A DNA stretch of 64,000 nt from an uncultured Clostridia bacterium (GTDB lineage: Bacteria > Bacillota > Clostridia > Christensenellales > Borkfalkiaceae): NCBI GenBank assembly GCA_947624965.1, contig CANQMN010000006.1:32399-96398 (forward strand), read 5' to 3'. How positions within the stretch are numbered: position 1 is the first letter of the stretch; each line of letters opens with the position of its first letter. The position numbers and the translations under genes were made by a program. Positions 59,599 to 64,000 of this stretch are shown piece by piece. A model generated the notes under the pieces. The model had not been told where the DNA came from and did no database searches. It saw only the letters and a list, made by a program, of their open reading frames with translations.

Positions 59599-59672
59599 GG
59601 AGGCGCCACCCGGATTTGAACCGGGGAGTCAGGGTTTTGCAGACCCTTGCCTTACCTCTTGGCTATGGCGCC
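59598..59672 (-). tRNA. tRNA-Cys (anticodon GCA)
   Basis: 75 nt with encoded CCA. Acceptor GGCGCCA/TGGCGCC, anticodon stem AGGGT/ACCCT with loop CTGCAAA, T arm GGTTCAAAT. Confidence 0.95.
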
Positions 59673-59697
59673 AAAAAAAACAGCGCGGAGCTGTGTT

Positions 59698-59772
59698 TGG
59701 AGCGGGAAACGAGACTCGAACCCGCGACATCCACCTTGGCAAGGTGGCGCTCTACCACTGAGCTATTCCCGC
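59698..59772 (-). tRNA. tRNA-Gly (anticodon GCC)
   Basis: 75 nt with encoded CCA. Acceptor GCGGGAA/TTCCCGC, anticodon stem CCACC/GGTGG with loop TTGCCAA, T arm GGTTCGAGT. Confidence 0.95.
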
Positions 59773-59795
59773 ATAAATTAGCCTTCCGCGCTGTA

Positions 59796-59871
59796 TGGTG
59801 GAAGTTATAGGGCTCGAACCTATGACCCCCTGCTTGTAAGGCAGGTGCTCTCCCAGCTGAGCTAAACTTCC
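59796..59871 (-). tRNA. tRNA-Val (anticodon TAC)
   Basis: 76 nt with encoded CCA. Acceptor GGAAGTT/AACTTCC, anticodon stem CCTGC/GCAGG with loop CTTACAA, T arm GGTTCGAGC. First tRNA of the cluster. Confidence 0.95.
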
Positions 59872-59884
59872 GATTTGCTTGAAT

Positions 59885-59913
59885 AATATAGCACATTCGG
59901 GAAAAGATTGCAA
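59885..59913 (-). promoter_or_regulatory. Promoter of the tRNA-Val/Gly/Cys cluster
   Basis: TTGCAA (59913-59908), 17-bp spacer, TATATT (59890-59885) with extended -10 TG, 14 nt before tRNA-Val. Confidence 0.75.
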
Positions 59914-60004
59914 GCGATTTTCTCCCGATTTCACAATTTTTCGCAAAATTTCTGAAAGGCGTTTGCGGCGGCGTCTTTTTTATGGAAAATTTTTCCCGCC
60001 CCGC

Positions 60005-60033
60005 TTGACAGCCTTCCCGAAATGTGCTACATT
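60005..60033 (+). promoter_or_regulatory. Promoter of the rubrerythrin gene
   Basis: TTGACA (60005-60010), 17-bp spacer, TACATT (60028-60033) with extended -10 TG. Confidence 0.75.
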
Positions 60034-60070
60034 TTTCTTACCGATTTTAACTTATAAAAGGAGAACAAGT

Positions 60071-60613
60071 ATGGCAAAGAACCCTTATTCGGGAACGAAA
60101 ACGGAAAAAAACCTTTGGGAAGCGTTTGCGGGCGAGAGCCAGGCGCGCAATAAGTACACCTATTTCGCCTCCGTCGCGAAAAAAGCGGGCTACGAGCAGA
60201 TCGCGGCGCTCTTCTTAAAGACGGCGGAAAACGAAAAGGAACACGCGAAACTCTGGTTCAAGGCGCTCGGCGAACTGGGCGACACCAAGGAAAACCTTCT
60301 GCATGCCGCGGAGGGCGAGAACGCCGAGTGGACGGATATGTACGAGCGCATGGCGAAAGAGGCGGACGAGGAGGGCTTCCATGAGCTCGCCGCACAGTTC
60401 CGCGGCGTCGCGGCGATCGAAAAGGCGCACGAGGAGCGCTACCGCGCCCTTCTCAAAAATGTGGAGACCGCGCAGGTGTTTGAAAAGAGCGGCGTACATG
60501 TTTGGGAATGCCGCAACTGCGGACACATCGTCGTCGGCACCAAGGCGCCCGAGGTCTGCCCCGTCTGCAACCACCCGCAGGCGTACTTCGAGATCCACGC
60601 CGAAAATTATTGA
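60071..60613 (+). CDS. rbr: Rubrerythrin
   Basis: 180 residues from the ATG at 60071 (AAAGGAGAA upstream). The N-terminal ferritin-like four-helix bundle carries the di-iron ligands in [20 protein letters not shown] and [11 protein letters not shown]. The C-terminal rubredoxin-like domain binds iron through WECRNCG and EVCPVCNHP. Rubrerythrin reduces hydrogen peroxide in anaerobes. It is monocistronic, with a strong promoter and a strong terminator. Confidence 0.97.
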   Translation: MAKNPYSGTKTEKNLWEAFAGESQARNKYTYFASVAKKAGYEQIAALFLKTAENEKEHAKLWFKALGELGDTKENLLHAAEGENAEWTDMYERMAKEADEEGFHELAAQFRGVAAIEKAHEERYRALLKNVETAQVFEKSGVHVWECRNCGHIVVGTKAPEVCPVCNHPQAYFEIHAENY

Positions 60614-60657
60614 GAAAATTAGTATGAAAGCGGCGCGCCGAAAACGCCCGATTTATT

Positions 60658-60697
60658 CCGAAAAAAATACGCGGTACATACCGCGTATTTTTTTCGG
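60658..60697. terminator. Terminator after rubrerythrin
   Basis: A perfect 19-bp inverted repeat with a 2-nt loop, ending in ATTTTTTTCGG. Confidence 0.9.
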
Positions 60698-60748
60698 ACC
60701 GCGCGCCCGCCCGCAGCCGCAAGATGAAAATATATCTTTTCGGAAGGC

Positions 60749-60777
60749 TTGATTTTTTTCGCGGGTCGTGATATACT
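60749..60777 (+). promoter_or_regulatory. Promoter of the structured RNA
   Basis: TTGATT (60749-60754), 17-bp spacer, TATACT (60772-60777) with extended -10 TG. Predicted start is G60784, exactly the first base of the closing stem of the RNA. Confidence 0.75.
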
Positions 60778-60783
60778 GATAGT

Positions 60784-60980
60784 GCCAAACCAACTGAATC
60801 ATCGGCAAGAGCTATTTTTGTCTACAAGGGCAATTAGCTTATTTATGTTATTCTTTTTGGATTTGATAAAACGCAAATCCCTTTCCGGAATAGCATAGAT
60901 GAGTTCTTGCTTGATCGGTTGGTTTGGCGACTATCGGGGTTTGTGTTTTTGTGCGCTTGCTTCGGTAGGCGCACTTTTTT
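60784..60980 (+). ncRNA. Structured non-coding RNA, about 150-200 nt, rod-like (6S-like candidate)
   Basis: The region has a promoter, a terminator and no credible reading frame. Nested pairings form a long rod: closing stem GCCAAACCAAC/GTTGGTTTGGC (60784-60794 with 60918-60928, 11 bp perfect), stem 2 GCAAGAGCT/AGTTCTTGC (60805-60813 with 60902-60910, one G-U), stem 3 ATTTATGTTATTC/GAATAGCATAGAT (60841-60853 with 60888-60900, two G-U), and a terminal hairpin GGATTTG/CAAATCC (60859-60865 with 60874-60880). A 27-nt one-sided bulge lies between stems 2 and 3. A 10-bp terminator hairpin with a UUCG loop and six T follows (60951-60980). A rod with an internal bubble and this length recalls 6S RNA, but the family is not proven. 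Confidence 0.65.
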
Positions 60981-61003
60981 ATTTTCGGGGGAGGAAAATC
61001 ACG

Positions 61004-61990
61004 TTGATCAGAACCTATTCGGACAAAAGAATTTATAAGTATTTTAAGATAGCGCTGGGTCTGTCTGTCGTTTCGCTTTTTATTGCCGTGGTGTCTATCG
61101 TTGCGCACGCCTGCGCAACTTTTCTGCGCGTGCCCAAGCCGTCAATGGATTCCACGCAAATTGCTGAAATCGTATTTTTTTATCTTTTGATGATCATGAT
61201 CCCGCTCGTGGTTCTTTCTTGCTCTGCAATATCTTTGAAGCCGGTCAAACAAAATGCCGACAAAGCAATCAAAGAAACGAAATGGCGCAACGACGTAATC
61301 CGTTTGTTGTTTCCGATTATTTTTTCGTTTGCCCCATATATGGCTCTCGGCGGCTATTTTGTCGGGTGGATCATATCTCTTTGTTTCGGTCATTCTGATA
61401 TTTCCTCTCTTGCCGCTTGCGCCCGCATGTGCGGCTATATGTTGCCATCACACGTGTTCGCTTATTTTGCCGATGTTTTTTTGAAGAATAGCGGCGTTTT
61501 GATTCAACGGGAATGGATAAATGATATGCCTGAATTTGTAAAACAAAAATATGCCGAAAAAATCAAGAGGCGAGAGGAGAAAGAAAAACGGCAGGTAGAG
61601 AGGGAAAAACAAAGAGAGGAAATGCAAACACAGCGGAATGAAACACAATGCCGTGCCCTACTTCAAAAGTGCGGAATGCGGTTCTTTATCAAATACTACC
61701 GTCAAATCAAAACGTTGCCCCTTCGGGATGTCGTCCTGTCCGAGACCTATTCTCCCGAGGAAAAAGAGGAGAGGCTGTCTGCCGCCCAAAAAATCATAAA
61801 CCAAAATTTGTCGGCAGTCGCGCTGGAAACGATCATCGGCGAGTATGGAAGCAGTTTGGAGAGCGAAGAGATCGAGCAGGCAAAAGAATTGCTCACCGAC
61901 ATAAAACCCGAAGATATCCCCGAACCCGTCGAACCGCACGTCGCTGAACAGGAGACGGAATCGGAACTCTACGACCCGTATGACGAATAA
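61004..61990 (+). CDS. Membrane protein of unknown function with coiled-coil segment
   Basis: 328 residues if started from TTG 61004, chosen because GGGGGAGGA lies 9 nt upstream; the ATG at 60899 has no ribosome site and lies inside the structured RNA before its terminator. Four membrane segments are predicted in the first 180 residues (IALGLSVVSLFIAVVSIVAHA, EIVFFYLLMIMIPLVVLSCSAI, LLFPIIFSFAPYMALGGYFVGWIISLCF and one more weakly). A highly charged KIKRREEKEKRQVEREKQREEMQ coiled coil follows, then a soluble acidic C-terminal part. No family is recognised. Base composition is visibly more AT-rich than neighbouring genes, hinting at a different origin. Confidence 0.7.
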   Translation: MIRTYSDKRIYKYFKIALGLSVVSLFIAVVSIVAHACATFLRVPKPSMDSTQIAEIVFFYLLMIMIPLVVLSCSAISLKPVKQNADKAIKETKWRNDVIRLLFPIIFSFAPYMALGGYFVGWIISLCFGHSDISSLAACARMCGYMLPSHVFAYFADVFLKNSGVLIQREWINDMPEFVKQKYAEKIKRREEKEKRQVEREKQREEMQTQRNETQCRALLQKCGMRFFIKYYRQIKTLPLRDVVLSETYSPEEKEERLSAAQKIINQNLSAVALETIIGEYGSSLESEEIEQAKELLTDIKPEDIPEPVEPHVAEQETESELYDPYDE

Positions 61991-62026
61991 CCGTTTGTCG
62001 GGCTGCCATTTCCATGGAGGGCTTCT

Positions 62027-62413
62027 ATGAAAACACTGCAAGCGGGAGACATCATCCCCGTCAGGACTAATGCGGAGCTGTTAAACACATTGCTCGGTAC
62101 AACCTACAAAGCGTGGATGAAAACGATCTATCATTTGGGCAACGGCGAATTTATCTGGATCGTCGAAATAGACGGAAAAGTGCGTTCGGGGTGGTCGAAT
62201 ACTTGGCAAAACGGAAAAATCGTCGAACGCTACGTCTACGCCCCTCCCTATCCGCGCAATATCTACGACGGACTTAACATAACGAGAAGAGCGGTATTTG
62301 AAAAATGCACCGCGGGCGGGCGGCATTATATCTTTCGCGGCATATTTCAACTTGAAGAAGGAGCTACGCTGACGCACCGCGTTTTATCTTTCGCTTCCCG
62401 ACAATTCTCATAA
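62027..62413 (+). CDS. Soluble protein of unknown function
   Basis: 128 residues with GGAGGG 7 nt before the ATG. No signal peptide or membrane segment. The sequence is rich in aromatic residues and predicted beta strands (GNGEFIWIVEIDGKVRSGWSNTW; GGRHYIFRGIFQLEEGATLTHRVLSFAS). The C-terminal RHYIFRGIFQL pattern recalls small beta-barrel (PUA/SRA-like) domains, but this is only an impression. It follows the preceding membrane protein gene by 36 nt and shares its lower GC content. Confidence 0.65.
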   Translation: MKTLQAGDIIPVRTNAELLNTLLGTTYKAWMKTIYHLGNGEFIWIVEIDGKVRSGWSNTWQNGKIVERYVYAPPYPRNIYDGLNITRRAVFEKCTAGGRHYIFRGIFQLEEGATLTHRVLSFASRQFS

Positions 62414-62441
62414 AAAACCCTCCCGTTTCGGGAGGGTTTTT
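62413..62441. terminator. Bidirectional terminator before rpmA end
   Basis: AAAAACCCTCCCG and CGGGAGGGTTTTT with a 3-nt loop, between convergent genes. Confidence 0.9.
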
Positions 62442-62442
62442 C

Positions 62443-62709
62443 TCAATAGACGCTTACTTGTTTCTTGTCTCTGCCTTTGCGCTCGAATTTCACGACGCCG
62501 TCTTTGAGAGCGAAGAGCGTATCGTCTCCGCCGATGCCGACGTTGTTGCCCGGGTGGATCTTCGTTCCCCTCTGGCGCACGATGATGCTGCCGGCGAGAA
62601 CTTCCTGTCCGTCCTGCCGCTTGACGCCGAGACGCTTCGCTTCGCTGTCTCTGCCGTTGTGCGAGGACCCGGTACCCTTTTTATGAGCGAACAAACCGAT
62701 GAAAATCAT
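62443..62709 (-). CDS. rpmA: 50S ribosomal protein L27
   Basis: 88 residues from the ATG at 62709 (AAGGAG 7 nt upstream). L27 binds near the peptidyl transferase centre. The body is typical: [62 protein letters not shown]. The N-terminus MIFIGLFA before HKKG matches the Firmicute extension that the protease Prp removes after Phe-Ala. It follows rplU after only 47 nt, leaving no room for prp. Confidence 0.95.
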   Translation of the reverse strand: MIFIGLFAHKKGTGSSHNGRDSEAKRLGVKRQDGQEVLAGSIIVRQRGTKIHPGNNVGIGGDDTLFALKDGVVKFERKGRDKKQVSVY

Positions 62710-62756
62710 ATTCGTTTCTCCTTCCTTAAAATTGTTCGGGCGTATGCCCCGCGCGG

Positions 62757-63062
62757 TCAAAGGGAGATCTTTTCGATCTTGACCGCAGTGAACGGCTGAC
62801 GGTGTCCCTGCTTTTTGCGCTCGTTCTTCTTCGCCTTGTACTTAAAGACGATGATCTTTTTGAACTTATCCTGCGCCTGCACGGTTCCCGTTACCTTCGC
62901 GTTCTCGACGTCCTTGCCCAGCTTGACGCCTTCGTCGCCGGCGACCATCACGACGTTGAAGGAAACTTCCGCGCCGACTTCCGCGGCGAGCTTTTCCACT
63001 CTCACGACGTCGCCTTCCGCGACCTTGTACTGCTTCCCGCCGTTTTCGATGACAGCGTACAT
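62757..63062 (-). CDS. rplU: 50S ribosomal protein L21
   Basis: 101 residues, full length for the family. Typical segments are [25 protein letters not shown], and the C-terminal [28 protein letters not shown]21 binds 23S rRNA in the large subunit. AGGAGG lies 9 nt before the ATG. It is the first gene of the rplU-rpmA unit with its own promoter and a structured leader. Confidence 0.97.
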   Translation of the reverse strand: MYAVIENGGKQYKVAEGDVVRVEKLAAEVGAEVSFNVVMVAGDEGVKLGKDVENAKVTGTVQAQDKFKKIIVFKYKAKKNERKKQGHRQPFTAVKIEKISL

Positions 63063-63148
63063 CGCTTTTACCTCCTGTTAGTTCTCGCAAGACAGACGGG
63101 CGGTCCCCGAAAGGACGCTTTCAGAGCCCGTTCTTAGCGGCACGAAAT
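63063..63148 (-). promoter_or_regulatory. Structured 5' leader of rplU (L21-leader candidate)
   Basis: In the minus-strand leader ACGGGC (63131-63126) pairs with GCCCGT (63101-63096), enclosing an inner GTCC/GGAC hairpin. Many Firmicutes carry an autoregulatory L21 leader at this place; identity here is inference from position and structure. Confidence 0.5.
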
Positions 63149-63150
63149 AC

Positions 63151-63179
63151 AATTTATCACGGATATGCGGAAAAGTCAA
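63151..63179 (-). promoter_or_regulatory. Promoter of rplU-rpmA
   Basis: TTGACT (63179-63174), 17-bp spacer, TAAATT (63156-63151) with extended -10 TG. Confidence 0.75.
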
Positions 63180-63248
63180 GCGGTTTTATCCTCCGTTTGC
63201 ATACTTTTCGCAAAAAATCTCAAACTGCGGATAAGGAGATCATATCTT

Positions 63249-63692
63249 ATGGAAATCAAAAAGAGCGAGGAACTCCTCGCCGAAGTGCACCGCAACTGCC
63301 AACTCGCCCTGCAATCCATTTCGGACATCCTGCCCGAGACGGAGGACGGGGACCTTCGGGAAGAACTGATGCGCCAGCATGAAGAATACGAAAAGATCGG
63401 CGGGCGCGCCGCGATCCTCGCGAAGGATAAGAACATCGAGCTCAAAAACCCCGGTCCCATCAAAAAGGCCATGATGTGGTCGAGCATCAAGATGAGCACG
63501 ATGAAGGACGATTCCCGCGCGCACATCGCGGAGATGATGACGCAGGGTACCGTAATGGGGATCACCGCGCTGAAATCCTCCCTCGGGGAGATGAGCCGCG
63601 ACCTCGCCGATCCCGACGTAGAGACGCTTGCGCGCGAACTTCTCTCCGCGGAGGAAAAGTTCGAGCAGGTCTGGAAGAGCATGATCGCGTGA
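63249..63692 (+). CDS. Conserved four-helix (ferritin-like, DUF2383-like) protein of unknown function
   Basis: 147 residues from the ATG at 63249 (AAGGAGA upstream). It is all-helical, with an N-terminal SEELLAEVHRNCQLALQSISDILPETED helix, an EELMRQHEEYEKIGGRA helix, and the conserved KKAMMWSSIKMSTMKDDSRAHIAEMMTQGTVMGITALKSSL region. Proteins of this kind are widespread in Clostridia and resemble ferritin-like bundles, but obvious di-iron ligand motifs are not evident. It is divergent from rplU. Function unknown. Confidence 0.75.
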   Translation: MEIKKSEELLAEVHRNCQLALQSISDILPETEDGDLREELMRQHEEYEKIGGRAAILAKDKNIELKNPGPIKKAMMWSSIKMSTMKDDSRAHIAEMMTQGTVMGITALKSSLGEMSRDLADPDVETLARELLSAEEKFEQVWKSMIA

Positions 63693-63697
63693 AGGGT

Positions 63698-64000
63698 TTC
63701 GTGCGATTTTTTGCTGACGAAAAAAATCGCACGAGGAAACCTTCCGCGCCGCTGTAACTTGCTCGCGCTCTTCTTCGTCCTATCGGACAAGAAGCCGAAA
63801 GGGTTCGGCAAATTGGGTGCGCTGCCGCAGGGAGACCCTGCTCCGCGCCGTAAATGGTTCGTGCGATTTTTTGCTGACGAAAAAATCGCACGAGGAAACC
63901 TTCCGCGTCGCTGTAACTTGCTTGCGCTCTTCTTCGTCCTATCGGACAAGAAGCCGAAAGGGTTCGGCAAATTGGGTGCGCTGCCGCAGGGAGACCCTGC
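63698..64000. repeat. Tandem direct repeats of about 143 bp with hairpins, running off the window end
   Basis: Copy 1 spans 63698-63841 and copy 2 63858-64000, with only two substitutions and one A deletion seen. Each copy has a GTGCGATTTTTT hairpin (first at 63701-63732), a CTTCTTCGTCC/GGACAAGAAG hairpin and a GGGTTCGGCA region that can fold back on TGCC and GACCC. No gene is present. The array may continue beyond the window. Confidence 0.85.

Noticed and set aside
60899..61003. ATG at 60899 as start of the membrane/coiled-coil protein.
   Set aside because: It lacks a ribosome site and lies within the structured RNA upstream of its terminator; the TTG at 61004 has a strong ribosome site.

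Overview
The window is a GC-rich (roughly 55-60 percent), gene-dense chromosomal segment that reads as an anaerobic, Gram-positive, spore-forming Clostridia-like Firmicute, probably from an uncultured gut lineage (possibly the Christensenellales/Borkfalkia-type groups; lineage is inference). Supporting signs are spoIIR and a SleB-type cortex hydrolase, rubrerythrin, ribosomal protein L27 with the Firmicute N-terminal extension, many lipoproteins with Gram-positive style lipoboxes, InlB-type and BspA-type surface repeats, and strong Shine-Dalgarno sites. No rRNA, CRISPR array, transposase or phage gene was seen.

Layout. 1-3867 (minus): a Lys-rich coiled-coil gene cut by the window edge, sleB, spoIIR, an MmcQ/YjbR protein and mnmA. 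3895-4752: tRNA-Arg(CCG) followed by about 700 bp of duplicated units that repeat the tRNA 3' tail and a terminator hairpin. 4753-19546 (minus): a carbohydrate locus made of GH43, LacI regulator, a 1498-residue InlB-repeat lipoprotein, a sugar ABC importer (binding protein and two permeases), a GH43 lipoprotein and a GH2 enzyme. Identical 14-bp LacI-type palindromes lie in front of both transcription units; arabinan or arabinoxylan fragments are the likely substrates. 19581-31397: rhodanese-TtcA fusion divergent from an Rrf2 regulator, nitroreductase and ribokinase, an EF-G paralogue, a MacB/FtsX-type ABC exporter, an AzgA-type purine permease, and a MarR regulator with a lipoprotein hydrolase. 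31414-32057: duplicated hairpins, tRNA-Leu(TAA) and a small membrane protein. 32074-41683 (minus): an oligopeptide ABC operon headed by a surface lipoprotein, in which OppA, OppB and especially OppD carry large insertions.

41740-49804: a 2651-residue cell-surface subtilase fused to BspA-type leucine-rich repeats. 49940-59385: an L-cysteine desulfidase-family protein, then a membrane protein and a NapH-like ferredoxin-TlpA fusion (plus), facing two lipoproteins (minus), one of which carries its own TlpA domain; together these look like an envelope thiol-redox module. 59577-59913: tRNA-Val, tRNA-Gly and tRNA-Cys. 60005-64000: rubrerythrin, a strongly predicted structured non-coding RNA with its own promoter and terminator, two unrecognised lower-GC genes, rpmA and rplU without the usual prp gene between them, a four-helix protein, and a second set of tandem hairpin repeats running off the window end.

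The most unusual points are the roughly 270-residue repeat insertion inside the OppD nucleotide-binding domain, the structured RNA at 60784-60980, the duplicated tRNA-tail/terminator units, and the envelope redox gene set.
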